Below are positions 46,904 through 55,682 of a stretch of 64,000 nt of DNA, one piece after another. Under the pieces are notes generated by a model. That model did no database searches. It was not told where the DNA came from and saw only the letters and a list, made by a program, of their open reading frames with translations. The stretch comes from Calditrichia bacterium (GTDB lineage: Bacteria > Calditrichota > Calditrichia > Calditrichales > Calditrichaceae), in the NCBI GenBank assembly GCA_026983775.1, contig JALSTK010000109.1, positions 62,001 through 126,000 on the forward strand, written 5' to 3'. Made by a program: the position numbers and the translations under genes. Position 1 is the stretch's first letter. Each line of letters starts with the position of its first letter.

Positions 46904-48223
46904 ATGTTTGGAAAAACCCTCATAAAAAACGGACTTATTATCACCATGGATGGAGACGAACGGGTCTTTCGCGGTGATATTTTAATTAAAGATCGTAAAA
47001 TTATACGGGTCGGCAAAAGTATTGACGATCGGGATGGGGATTGGTTCGACGCCGAACCTTACCTGATCGTACCCGGTTTGATTCAAACCCATGTCCATCT
47101 TTGCCAGACCCTGTTTCGCAATTTAGCCGAAGATCTGTCCCTGATGGATTGGCTGCAAAAAAAGATCTGGCCTTATGAAGGCAACCATACGGTAGAAACG
47201 ATTGCGGTCAGTGCCCGCCTGGGTATAGCCGAGCTTCTACTATCCGGTACCACCACTATAATGGACATGGGAACGGTACTTCATGAAGATACCATCTTCG
47301 AAGAGCTGGCTAAGAGCGGTTTGCGCGCTGTAGCCGGAAAGGCAATGATGGATTTGGGCCGACGTCCGGAAGGTCTTCGGGAGAATACTTCGGAAAGCAT
47401 AAACGAAAGTTTGCGCTTGCTAAAAAAATGGCATAACTTTGATCATGAGCGGCTGAAATATGCATTTGCTCCCCGTTTCGCGCTATCGTGTACAGACGAT
47501 CTTTTGAAGGAGACTTTCAGGTTAACACAGACTTATCATGTGTTATTCCATACCCATGCGGCGGAGAATATCCATGAAGTGGGCCTCATCCGGGAACGGT
47601 TCGGAGTAAGCAATATCCGCTTATTTGAAAAATTAGGGATTACCGGTCGAAACGTATGTCTGGCCCATTGCATCTGGACCGATGAAGAAGACAGGCAATT
47701 GTTGAAGGAACACGAAATCAAAGTATTGCATTGTCCTTCGGCAAATTTAAAACTCGGTTCCGGAATCGCACCTATCCCGGATTATCTGGATGAAGGAATC
47801 ACGGTTTCCATCGGTGCAGACGGGGCACCTTGTAATAATAATATGAATATTTTCCAGGAGATGCGCCTTGCAGCTCTCATTCAAAAACCTAAATACGGAG
47901 CTCTGGCCATGCCTGCAAAGGACGTGTTAAAGATGGCAACCATTAACGGCGCCCGCACCCTGGGTCTGGAACATTTGATCGGTAGTATCGAGGCCGGAAA
48001 ACGAGCCGATCTTACATTAATAAAAATGAATCAAGTTCATTCAATTCCTTACGACAATATATATAATAAACTGATTTTTTCCAGCCAGGCAGCGGATGTG
48101 GAATATGTGATGGTCGATGGTAAATGGCTTTTAAAAGGACGTCGTCTCCAAACCATCGATCTTGCTTCCCTGCTTAAAGAAGTACCTGTAGCTTTGAAAA
48201 AAATTGATCGTTCACTTAATTGA
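46904..48223 (+). CDS. Amidohydrolase, MtaD/5'-deoxyadenosine deaminase type
   Basis: 439 aa TIM-barrel metal hydrolase. Metal ligands H63 and H65 in THVHLCQ, then HTHAAEN, LAHCIWTDEED, and the catalytic Asp in GADGAPCNNN. This subfamily deaminates adenosine-like compounds (methylthioadenosine, S-adenosylhomocysteine or 5'-deoxyadenosine) to the inosine forms. Exact substrate cannot be settled by eye. It opens an operon with a TPR lipoprotein, an ITP/XTP phosphatase and adenosine deaminase, so a purine-salvage role is well supported by context. The next gene starts 14 bases after its stop. Confidence 0.85.
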   Translation: MFGKTLIKNGLIITMDGDERVFRGDILIKDRKIIRVGKSIDDRDGDWFDAEPYLIVPGLIQTHVHLCQTLFRNLAEDLSLMDWLQKKIWPYEGNHTVETIAVSARLGIAELLLSGTTTIMDMGTVLHEDTIFEELAKSGLRAVAGKAMMDLGRRPEGLRENTSESINESLRLLKKWHNFDHERLKYAFAPRFALSCTDDLLKETFRLTQTYHVLFHTHAAENIHEVGLIRERFGVSNIRLFEKLGITGRNVCLAHCIWTDEEDRQLLKEHEIKVLHCPSANLKLGSGIAPIPDYLDEGITVSIGADGAPCNNNMNIFQEMRLAALIQKPKYGALAMPAKDVLKMATINGARTLGLEHLIGSIEAGKRADLTLIKMNQVHSIPYDNIYNKLIFSSQAADVEYVMVDGKWLLKGRRLQTIDLASLLKEVPVALKKIDRSLN

Positions 48224-48237
48224 TACAGGAGTCCGAT

Positions 48238-49050
48238 ATGAAATCTTTGTATCGTCTGAGTATACTGTTAGTCTCTTTGGCACTGTTTTTAAGTTGCAGT
48301 TCCAATAAGAACGCCAAAAATGGAAATCTGATGTCCGATACGGATATGTTTGCCCTGGGTTCTACCCAATTCAATCAGGGACATTACAAGGAAGCCCTGC
48401 ATACTTTCAAATCATTGATATTGGAACATCCCACATCCGATCTGCATATTGATTCCCAATTAAAGATCGCTGCCTGTTACGGTGCCCTGGAAGACTATGA
48501 AGAACAGATGAAAGCCATCCTGCAGCTTTTGAAAGAGAATATAATTCCGGACCGTGTGCCTCAAATCTATGTACAGATCGGGAAATTTTATGAACAGGCC
48601 GCCCGTTTTAACCCCAATACGATCACTTCCGATACAACGGATTACGAAACTGCTCTTTCCTATTACAAAAAAGCTATTGAATATAAGGAGAGCACCGATA
48701 CCCTTTCCAAAGCGGAAGCGATTTACAGACGCGGTCTGGTCAATGCCAAGCTGAATAGGATGAATGAGGCCATTGCTCAATATAACTTTGTGGTCCGTGG
48801 TTATCCCAATAGCCCTTTCGCTCTTCTGGCTCAGGTGAAATTGCAAAATCCGCAGGACACTTCGGAGCTGGCTATGGACGAGGCTTCTCTGGAGAGCTAC
48901 CGTCAAACCCTGGGTACGGCAGTTCCGGCAATAGAGCAAACTCCGCCGGAACAACCCGTTGTACAACCGCAGAACGTACCGGCGGACACATCACAGATTC
49001 TGCCGCCCGAAATGCAAAGTACACCTCAGGATACCAGCGGTGGTCATTAA
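48238..49050 (+). CDS. TPR-repeat lipoprotein
   Basis: Start chosen at ATG 48238 with CAGGAG about seven bases before; 270 aa. Signal peptide MKSLYRLSILLVSLALFLSCS with lipobox FLSC. TPR-like repeats cover about 35-195 (ALGSTQFNQGHYKEALHTFK, AIYRRGLVNAKLNRMNEAIA). A proline-rich tail (EQTPPEQPVVQPQNVP) ends the protein. The layout resembles BamD/YfiO or YbgF-like periplasmic TPR proteins. Its place between purine enzymes is unusual. Its stop overlaps the start of yjjX (TAATG). Confidence 0.82.
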   Translation: MKSLYRLSILLVSLALFLSCSSNKNAKNGNLMSDTDMFALGSTQFNQGHYKEALHTFKSLILEHPTSDLHIDSQLKIAACYGALEDYEEQMKAILQLLKENIIPDRVPQIYVQIGKFYEQAARFNPNTITSDTTDYETALSYYKKAIEYKESTDTLSKAEAIYRRGLVNAKLNRMNEAIAQYNFVVRGYPNSPFALLAQVKLQNPQDTSELAMDEASLESYRQTLGTAVPAIEQTPPEQPVVQPQNVPADTSQILPPEMQSTPQDTSGGH

Positions 49051-49607
49051 TGTTTATTGGTATCGGTTCACAGAACAGGACAAAAGTTGCCGCCTGTCGA
49101 CTGGCTTTTCAACAGTTGCAACAAAAATTTCCGCAGGCTTTTGACGAAGACCCGATTTTCAGTACCTTTTCCACGAACACAACTGTGCCCGACATGCCGT
49201 TAACCCTGGCTGAGATACAACAAGGAGCTCTCGAAAGAGCTCTTTTTGTTTTTAATCAACAGAGTAAACGGGGAATTGCTTTAGGTATGGAAGGCGGTGT
49301 TTTTCGTTTGGATCGGGGCCAACAGAGCTTGTTGCAAAATTGGGTGTATGCTTATGACGGACAAAAAGGATTTTACGGCTGTTCGGCGGCAATCCCTCTG
49401 CCCGTTACAATTGAAAAAGCACTCTACGATCAAAACAGGGAACTGGCGGAAGTTATTGATGAACTGAGCGGTTTATCGGATGTACGGTCTAACGACGGGG
49501 CTTTCGGTATCTTAACCCGTAATCTGATTTCCCGTACGGCTGCTTTTGAGATGGCTGTCATTTCGGCCATGACCCCCTTTTTAAATTTCGAATATTACAT
49601 GCATTAA
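49050..49607 (+). CDS. yjjX: Inosine/xanthosine triphosphatase (YjjX family)
   Basis: 185 aa. Starts with IGIGSQNRTKVAACRLAFQQ, the nucleotide-binding loop of the YjjX/Maf-related NTPase fold. GALERALFVF, then GIALGMEGGVFRL, then SNDGAFGILTRNLISR are further family motifs. YjjX hydrolyses non-canonical ITP and XTP, keeping them out of RNA and DNA. It sits between two adenosine-type deaminase genes, whose products feed inosine compounds, so its role as cleanser fits the context. ATG overlaps the stop of the lipoprotein (TAATG). Confidence 0.88.
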   Translation: MFIGIGSQNRTKVAACRLAFQQLQQKFPQAFDEDPIFSTFSTNTTVPDMPLTLAEIQQGALERALFVFNQQSKRGIALGMEGGVFRLDRGQQSLLQNWVYAYDGQKGFYGCSAAIPLPVTIEKALYDQNRELAEVIDELSGLSDVRSNDGAFGILTRNLISRTAAFEMAVISAMTPFLNFEYYMH

Positions 49608-49627
49608 GGATAGATAAGGAAATATTT

Positions 49628-50656
49628 ATGTATATAGACCCAAAACTCATTAAGCAAATGCCTAAAACGGATCTGCATTGTCATCTGGACGGCAGTCTGC
49701 GGATCGATACGGTTCTGGACCTGGCCAAAAAGCAAAAGGTAGAACTTCCTACGACCGATCGCAAGGCTCTAAAAAAATTACTGGTTCCCGGACTGAAATG
49801 TAAAAGCCTGGTTGAATATTTACGGCCTTTTGATATCACCCTTTCCGTCATGCAGGAAGCGGAAGCACTCTATCGTACGGCCTTCGAGCTGGCCGAGGAT
49901 GCGGCCAAAGAGAATGTCTGGTATCTTGAAGTGCGTTACTCTCCCGTATTGCACACCAAAAAAGGTATGCGCCTCACCGAAATCGTCGATGCGGTTCTGG
50001 CCGGCCTGAAGGATGCCGAAAAAAAATACCATATCAAAACAGGAGTCATTATTTGCGGAATGCGTAACATCAATCCGGAGACCTCCTTAATCCTGGCCGA
50101 GCTGGCTACGGCATACAAAAATCAGGGTGTAGTCGCTTTTGATCTGGCCGGTGCGGAGGAGAATTATCCTGCCAAACATCATCGCGAAGCTTTCTACCTG
50201 ATTCTGAATAATAATATTAATTGTACAGCCCATGCCGGTGAAGCCTATGGACCGGAAAGCATTCATCAGGCGATCCATTACTGCGGTGCTCACCGTATCG
50301 GCCACGGAACCCGTTTGAAAGAGGACGGAGATTTACTGAACTATGTAAACGATCACCGCATCCCTTTAGAGATTTGTCTGACCAGCAACATACAGACCAA
50401 AGCCGCCACTTCTTACGAAGCCCATCCTTTAAAATTTTATTATGACTACGGCTTACGGGTAACCATTAATACCGATAACCGGCTCATCTCCGACACAACG
50501 GTGACCAAAGAATTGCACCTGGCCGCAAAATACGCAGATTGGAATATGAATGATTTGAAGAATGTCATTGTCGCCGGATTTAAGAGCGCATTTATGCCCA
50601 TGCGGGAAAAAGCCATTATGCTGAATATGGTCAATGCCGAGTTGGAGAAGTACTAA
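49628..50656 (+). CDS. add: Adenosine deaminase
   Basis: 342 aa. Metal ligands H17 and H19 in TDLHCHLDGS; the glutamate and histidine of HAGEAYGPESI (about 196-199); HRIGHGTRL; and NTDNRLISDT where the metal Asp sits. The enzyme converts adenosine and deoxyadenosine to inosine in the cytoplasm. It is the last gene of the deaminase operon, 20 bases after yjjX. RBS AAGGA is a few bases upstream. It could instead be an adenine deaminase of the same fold, but length and DNRLISDT motif favour adenosine. Confidence 0.9.
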   Translation: MYIDPKLIKQMPKTDLHCHLDGSLRIDTVLDLAKKQKVELPTTDRKALKKLLVPGLKCKSLVEYLRPFDITLSVMQEAEALYRTAFELAEDAAKENVWYLEVRYSPVLHTKKGMRLTEIVDAVLAGLKDAEKKYHIKTGVIICGMRNINPETSLILAELATAYKNQGVVAFDLAGAEENYPAKHHREAFYLILNNNINCTAHAGEAYGPESIHQAIHYCGAHRIGHGTRLKEDGDLLNYVNDHRIPLEICLTSNIQTKAATSYEAHPLKFYYDYGLRVTINTDNRLISDTTVTKELHLAAKYADWNMNDLKNVIVAGFKSAFMPMREKAIMLNMVNAELEKY

Positions 50657-50678
50657 AATTAAACCATCGGATGTTCTT

Positions 50679-50906
50679 TTAACGAATTTTCCAGAGACGC
50701 CATCTCTTGCGTAAACGGGGCATCCAGCCTTTACGTAACAGAGCCAAAGCCAACAGGAAGAGCAGTAAACCCGGAATAATGGGGACAACCAGCCCCAGCA
50801 AAGCTACCAGGATTAAAACAATGGCAATAAGGTACTTATTGCGACTAAAGGAGAGAATGTCTTCCCATAGAGGCTTCTTTTCTTTTTTTACAGGCAGGCG
50901 ATTCAT
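50679..50906 (-). CDS. Small membrane protein
   Basis: Start chosen at ATG 50906, preceded by GAGGA about five bases upstream; 75 aa. Two adjacent membrane helices, NKYLIAIVLILVALLGLVVP and PGLLLFLLALALLRKG, joined by a PIIPG turn, with a basic C-terminus (RLRKRWRLWK). It resembles PGPGW or DUF454-like small membrane proteins. Function unknown. It ends 22 bases from the convergent add gene and lies 43 bases past the epimerase on the same strand. Confidence 0.65.
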   Translation of the reverse strand: MNRLPVKKEKKPLWEDILSFSRNKYLIAIVLILVALLGLVVPIIPGLLLFLLALALLRKGWMPRLRKRWRLWKIR

Positions 50907-50949
50907 ATCTTCCTCTACGTGCATTCCGTCAAATAGTTACCGGATAGTA

Positions 50950-51930
50950 TTATAGCCAGCCCTGCTCTTCATACCATTTCAACGTCAGAACGATACCTTC
51001 TTCTAAGGAAATCCTGGTTTTAAAATTGAAATCAAGCATGGCTCTTTGCGGGCTGCATATCCAAAATTCCGGTTTCATTTCCAGAACTTTCTGGGAATTG
51101 AGGATGGAAGGCTTACCGGTCAATTTACTGATACCCTCGGAAAGCGAGGCGATTCCTTCCATAGCAAATACAGGAATATTAATACGAAATCCCCGTTTGC
51201 CGAAATATTGTAAGGTAAGTTCTGCCAGACGGTCTATGGAATAGGGTTGAGGATTCGCCAGAAAATAGGTTCTGCCCAGCGATTTTTTTCGTTCGGCGGC
51301 CAGGATCATACCATCGACCAGATCATAGACATGAATAAGACTCAAATAACGATCCGTTCCACCTAACTTAGGAATGAGGCCCTTTTTAAACGTCTTAAAA
51401 AGTTGCAGAACATCCGTATCCCGCGGGCCATAGACGGCAGGGGGACGAACGACGGTTATGGGAATTTCTTTTTTATGTGCCAGAGCATATTGTTCCGCTT
51501 TCAGCTTGCTTCTTCCGTAATCGGTTAACGGATGGGGTTCCGATTTTTCATCAATCGCATATAACCCGGGACTGGGACCGACGGCGGCCTGGGAGCTGGT
51601 TACCAGAAGACGATTTAAGGATACCTTACCGGCCCGAATCACATCGATCAGATTTTTAGTACCTTCATAATTTACCCGGTAATAATCATCCGTATTCCGG
51701 GCTTTGGTCACACCCGCCAAATGATAGATATAATCCATATCCTTAATCGCATGGCTCAGTGAATCTTTATCGCTCAGGCTCCCGTAAAAGCACTCCACAT
51801 TCAGGTCGGCTATCCAGTGCAGATTACTGGTAGTACGTACCAAAGTGCGTACTCTGTGTCCCTTTTCAAGTAATTTTTCCGCAAGAAAACTACCGACAAA
51901 TCCGGTTGCGCCGGTGATGAGTATATTCAT
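50950..51930 (-). CDS. NAD-dependent epimerase/reductase (CerR-like), candidate ketosphinganine reductase
   Basis: 326 aa extended short-chain dehydrogenase. GATGFVG (7-13) is the NAD(P) site; S112/S113 in LLVTSSQAA and Y138-x3-K142 in DYGRSK form the catalytic set. Homologous in type to Caulobacter CerR, the epimerase-like reductase that works with serine palmitoyltransferase and ceramide synthase in bacterial sphingolipid synthesis. It is divergent from and 164 bases apart from the serine-palmitoyltransferase-like gene, so the assignment rests on context. Alternatives are a sugar-nucleotide or dihydroflavonol-type reductase. Confidence 0.75.
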   Translation of the reverse strand: MNILITGATGFVGSFLAEKLLEKGHRVRTLVRTTSNLHWIADLNVECFYGSLSDKDSLSHAIKDMDYIYHLAGVTKARNTDDYYRVNYEGTKNLIDVIRAGKVSLNRLLVTSSQAAVGPSPGLYAIDEKSEPHPLTDYGRSKLKAEQYALAHKKEIPITVVRPPAVYGPRDTDVLQLFKTFKKGLIPKLGGTDRYLSLIHVYDLVDGMILAAERKKSLGRTYFLANPQPYSIDRLAELTLQYFGKRGFRINIPVFAMEGIASLSEGISKLTGKPSILNSQKVLEMKPEFWICSPQRAMLDFNFKTRISLEEGIVLTLKWYEEQGWL

Positions 51931-52094
51931 CCTGGATTCAATTCCTCATTTTACAATAAAGTACGTCATAAAACCGAATGTCTGATTTTAAAAAAGTTTA
52001 GCAAATATCGCAAACTTTTAATATATTTAAATTTATGATTTTCGAAGACCTAACAACAATCTAACATTTTTCAGACCTTTCCTCTGGAGGCGTT

Positions 52095-53282
52095 TTGGAC
52101 GTATTCGACAAATGTAAAAATTTTACCCGTGCCAAAGAAACCATGGAAGCCGGTATCTATCCCTATTTTAAGCCTCTTTCCGGCAATGACGGACCGCATG
52201 TTGAAATGGACGGCCATCAAACCATAATGATCGGTTCCAATAATTATTTAGGATTAACCCACGATCCCCGTGTGGTGGAAGCCGCCATTGAGGCTACCCG
52301 TAAATACGGTACCAGTTGCTCCGGGTCCCGCTTTCTGAACGGCACATTGGACCTGCATATTAAACTGGAGCATGAACTGGCCCGTTTTATGAATCGGGAA
52401 GCGGCCTTGATCTTCAGCACCGGATACATGAGCAATGTGGGTGCGATTTCTACTCTGGCCGGCAGAGATGATTATATCATTCTGGATAAATCCGATCATG
52501 CTTCTATCTACGCCGGAACCTGGGCTGCTTTGGGTGCGACGGTAAAACGTTTTCCCCATAAAAACATCAAAAAGCTCGATCAGCTCCTGGCTTCTCTGGA
52601 ACCGGACAGGGGGAAACTCATTGTCAGCGACGGTGTATTCAGTATGGAAGGCGATATTGTAAATCTGAAAGAGCTGATCCGTATCTCAAAAAAATATAAT
52701 GCCCGGCTTTATATCGATGAAGCCCACGGTCTGGGAGTGTTGGGTGAACATGGCCGCGGCGCTTGTGAATATTTGGGTTACGAAAAAGATGTCGATGTAG
52801 TTATGAGCACCTTTAGCAAATCGCTGGCCTCTTTAGGCGGTTTTATCGCGGCTTCCGAAGAGGTGATTAACTTTGTCAAACATTTTGCGGGCCCCTTAAT
52901 TTTTAGCGCTTCGCCGACGCCGGCTGCCACGGCGGCCGTGTTAAAGACGCTGGAAATTATTCGTAAAGAACCGGAGCATATGGAGCGTTTACGTCGTATT
53001 TCCGAAAAAATGCGTCGGGAATTTAAAAATCTCGGTTTTGATATCGGCGTCAGCAAAGATACGCCTATTATCCCGCTGTACATTCGGAATGATGAAAAGA
53101 CTTTTCTCTTTTGGAGACGTCTGTTCGATGCCGGTATCTTTGCTAACGCCGTCATTCCTCCGGCTGTTCCCCCGGAACAGGCTTTGATCCGGACCAGTTT
53201 TATGTCCACGCATTCCGATGAAGATCTGGATAAAATCCTGGATATTTGTGGCAAGGTCGGTAAAGATTTGGGTATTATTTAA
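52095..53282 (+). CDS. Serine palmitoyltransferase-like alpha-oxoamine synthase
   Basis: 395 aa PLP enzyme. TTG start with GGAGG about six bases before. Substrate and cofactor motifs: SNNYLGLTHDPRV, SCSGSRFLNG, YIDEAHGLGVLGEHGRG and STFSKSLASLGGF with the Schiff-base K242. The STFSKS block is typical of serine palmitoyltransferase; 2-amino-3-ketobutyrate ligase and 8-amino-7-oxononanoate synthase have different residues there. It would condense serine and acyl-CoA to 3-ketosphinganine. The GNAT-like partner starts 14 bases downstream and the reductase is divergent. The glycine-type alternatives cannot be ruled out by eye. Confidence 0.8.
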   Translation: MDVFDKCKNFTRAKETMEAGIYPYFKPLSGNDGPHVEMDGHQTIMIGSNNYLGLTHDPRVVEAAIEATRKYGTSCSGSRFLNGTLDLHIKLEHELARFMNREAALIFSTGYMSNVGAISTLAGRDDYIILDKSDHASIYAGTWAALGATVKRFPHKNIKKLDQLLASLEPDRGKLIVSDGVFSMEGDIVNLKELIRISKKYNARLYIDEAHGLGVLGEHGRGACEYLGYEKDVDVVMSTFSKSLASLGGFIAASEEVINFVKHFAGPLIFSASPTPAATAAVLKTLEIIRKEPEHMERLRRISEKMRREFKNLGFDIGVSKDTPIIPLYIRNDEKTFLFWRRLFDAGIFANAVIPPAVPPEQALIRTSFMSTHSDEDLDKILDICGKVGKDLGII

Positions 53283-53296
53283 CAGAGGAGCTTCTC

Positions 53297-54427
53297 ATGG
53301 CTGTGCGCATTGTGCCGGTAGAAACGAAACGGCAGAAAAAGCAGTTTATTGATCTGGAATGGGATTTAAACAAAAACACGCCGAATTGGGTCGGCCCCTT
53401 AAGGATGGAACGCAAAGAAATTCTCGACACCCAAAAAAATCCTTTTTTTCAGCATGCCGATATCCATCTTTTCTTAGCCTATAAAGAGGAAAATCTTTGC
53501 GGGCGGATCGCCGCTATCACCAATGACAATTATAATCAATTCCATGGGAACAATGAAGGCTTCTGGGGATTTTTCGAAAGTATTAATGATCAGGATGTGG
53601 CCAATGCATTGTTTGATGCAGCCGCCAACTGGTTAAAAGAAAAGGGTAAAGACAGGATGCTCGGCCCGGAAAATCCTTCTACCAATGATGAAGTGGGCAC
53701 TTTGATCGATGGCTTCGATACGCCGCCTTTTATTATGATGACCCACAATCCGGACTATTATCCCCGGCTGATCGAAACTTATGGGCACACCAAGGCCAAA
53801 GACCTTTACGCCTGGTTTGCCACTACCGAAGGCGCCGAAAAAAGTATCTCCGAAAAAATGTTACGCGTTTCCGGAAAAATATTAAAAAAATATGATATCA
53901 AATTACGTCATATTAACCTGAAAAATCTCAAGGATGAGATTGCGGTAATGAAAGATATCTACAACAATGCCTGGAGCAAAAACTGGGGTTTTGTACCCCT
54001 TACCGACCCGGAGTTCGATAAGCTTGCCAAAGATTTAAAACCGGTTGCCGACGAAAATTTACTTTTTGTAGCCGAAAAATCCGGTCAGCCGATCGCCTTC
54101 AGTTTAACGATTCCGAATGTCAATGAAATTTTTCAAAAAAATCCCAGCGGCCGGCTTTTCCCGCTCGGTATTTTCAAACTGCTCTTAGGCTTAAAAAAAA
54201 TTAAGACGGTTCGTGTTCTGGTCCTTGGGGTCAAAAGGGAATATCAGTTTTTAGGTCTCGGTTCCATCTTTTATATAGAGACCATTCGTACAGCTAAAAA
54301 ACGGGGTTATTACGGAGGGGAAATGTCCTGGATTCTGGAAGATAACCATCCCATGAATCAGGCCATCGAATCGATCGGTTCCAAGTGCTACAAGACCTAT
54401 CGCATTTATCAGTATCCGCTAACCTGA
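53297..54427 (+). CDS. GNAT-fold acyltransferase-like protein (candidate bacterial ceramide synthase)
   Basis: 376 aa. RBS AGAGGAG upstream of the ATG. The C-terminal part (about 220-376) has a GNAT pattern with LLFVAEKSGQPIAFSLTI, then VLVLGVKREYQFLGLGSIFY near the acyl-CoA loop, and EMSWILEDNHPMNQAIESIG. The N-terminal part resembles the first half of a tandem GNAT. In Caulobacter the ceramide synthase bCerS is a GNAT-like protein of about this length in the same locus as Spt and CerR. Placement here 14 bases after the Spt-like gene supports that role; it is inference. An ordinary N-acyltransferase is the alternative. Confidence 0.72.
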   Translation: MAVRIVPVETKRQKKQFIDLEWDLNKNTPNWVGPLRMERKEILDTQKNPFFQHADIHLFLAYKEENLCGRIAAITNDNYNQFHGNNEGFWGFFESINDQDVANALFDAAANWLKEKGKDRMLGPENPSTNDEVGTLIDGFDTPPFIMMTHNPDYYPRLIETYGHTKAKDLYAWFATTEGAEKSISEKMLRVSGKILKKYDIKLRHINLKNLKDEIAVMKDIYNNAWSKNWGFVPLTDPEFDKLAKDLKPVADENLLFVAEKSGQPIAFSLTIPNVNEIFQKNPSGRLFPLGIFKLLLGLKKIKTVRVLVLGVKREYQFLGLGSIFYIETIRTAKKRGYYGGEMSWILEDNHPMNQAIESIGSKCYKTYRIYQYPLT

Positions 54428-54465
54428 TTTTTTTCTCTTTATGCAATCCCTTTTAAAAGTATAGT

Positions 54466-54498
54466 CAAAAAAAGCCCGCTGTAACAGCGGGCTTTTTT
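54466..54498. terminator. Bidirectional terminator
   Basis: AGCCCGCTG-TAA-CAGCGGGCT (54473-54493) flanked by A run and T run. It sits between the convergent GNAT and Cys-rich genes and can serve both. Confidence 0.93.
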
Positions 54499-54519
54499 CA
54501 TTCCGAATGAAAACCTACA

Positions 54520-54756
54520 TCAGTACTCATCTTCGTTATAATAATCCTCGTTATTGGTGAATGCCGTCGAATTATACTTCTTATCCTTTTTACAGAAATC
54601 GAAGAATTCACAATCCTGGCAGTCATAATCCTCACAGGATACCATATTTTCACAGGTCCCGTTCAGATCGAGTGTGATCGCTTCACGATAGCACAAATTG
54701 TCATGATTAAAATGACAGTCCTCACAACCACATGTAAGGTTTTCAAAGTAACTCAT
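54520..54756 (-). CDS. Small cysteine-rich metal-binding-like protein
   Basis: 78 aa with nine cysteines: C9, C11, C14, C22, C35, C41, C46, C49 and C55. The first half (CGCEDCHFNHDNLCYREAIT) fits the DUF1540 pattern C-x-C-x2-C-x7-C. The second half adds a CDYDCQDC-like cluster. The tail is acidic and rich in Tyr, Asn and Asp. Probably binds zinc or another metal in the cytoplasm. Monocistronic to judge by the terminator at 54466-54498. Function unknown. Confidence 0.78.
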   Translation of the reverse strand: MSYFENLTCGCEDCHFNHDNLCYREAITLDLNGTCENMVSCEDYDCQDCEFFDFCKKDKKYNSTAFTNNEDYYNEDEY

Positions 54757-54786
54757 CGAGTCAACCTCCTTCGAAAAACCCGGTTA

Positions 54787-55623
54787 TCAATTATTATTAT
54801 TTTGTTTTTCATGTTCGCGTAAATAGCGACTCCCTTCGTCTAAGAGTTTCTTCTCTTCTTCGGTAAGATTCAGATAGCCGATACGGTTTATTTTATCCAG
54901 CAAGTCATCGATAACTTTGCGGTAATACTCGGTTTTATCCGACCTACCTTTAGAATATTTCATTTTAGAAGCAGAGGTCTTGTTTTTGAATTGTCCACCC
55001 AGTTGCGTTTTCAGTTTATAAAAGAGGTGCCAGTACTTTAAATATACATATCCAACAACAATGCCTCCCAAATGGGCTGCGTGGGCGATTCCGTCGCTAT
55101 AAGGACCAAAAGTGGAAAAGAATTGCAAAAGGGCCAGAAATCCGACAAAATATTTTATTTTTACCGGAAATAAAAAATAGATGTATATCATCCGATTCGG
55201 CCAGCGCAGCGCATAAGCTAACATCACACCATAAATCGCTCCGGAAGCTCCGATTGTGGTTGCCGGCGAAAGGATCAGATTAAATATCCCGGCTCCGATT
55301 CCCGTGATAAAATAAAACTTTAAGAATTCTCTGGTGCCCCACTCTCTTTCCAATTCAACACCAAACATCCAGAGAAAAATCATATTAAACAGTATATGCA
55401 TAATTCCCGAGGGATCATGCAAAAACATATAGCTGACTAACTGCCATATTTTAAAGTGGTAAATAACATCTGCCGGGGAAAGGGCAAAATTAACAATCAG
55501 AAAATTTCCCAGACCACGATTAACCACCTCCATAAACCAGATAATCACATTAGCCAAAATTAAATTTTTAATCGCCGGAGGCAATGCTCCTGCCGGCCCT
55601 ATTCGAAACGAACGATCGTACAT
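54787..55623 (-). CDS. Rhomboid-family intramembrane serine protease
   Basis: 278 aa, six predicted membrane helices. Active serine S127 in TIGASGAIYG and partner histidine H184 in AHAAHLGGIVVGY are intact; the WR motif appears diverged as REWG. The family cleaves membrane substrates in the plane of the bilayer. A cytosolic coiled tail (about 200-278) with KSGS-type low complexity and an N-rich end follows. It lies 60 bases past proS and precedes the Cys-rich gene on the same strand. Confidence 0.9.
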   Translation of the reverse strand: MYDRSFRIGPAGALPPAIKNLILANVIIWFMEVVNRGLGNFLIVNFALSPADVIYHFKIWQLVSYMFLHDPSGIMHILFNMIFLWMFGVELEREWGTREFLKFYFITGIGAGIFNLILSPATTIGASGAIYGVMLAYALRWPNRMIYIYFLFPVKIKYFVGFLALLQFFSTFGPYSDGIAHAAHLGGIVVGYVYLKYWHLFYKLKTQLGGQFKNKTSASKMKYSKGRSDKTEYYRKVIDDLLDKINRIGYLNLTEEEKKLLDEGSRYLREHEKQNNNN

Positions 55624-55682
55624 AAAATCTCTCGGTTAATTGTTTTTCAACCTAACGACATCCAACTTAAAAAGTTTCGGCC

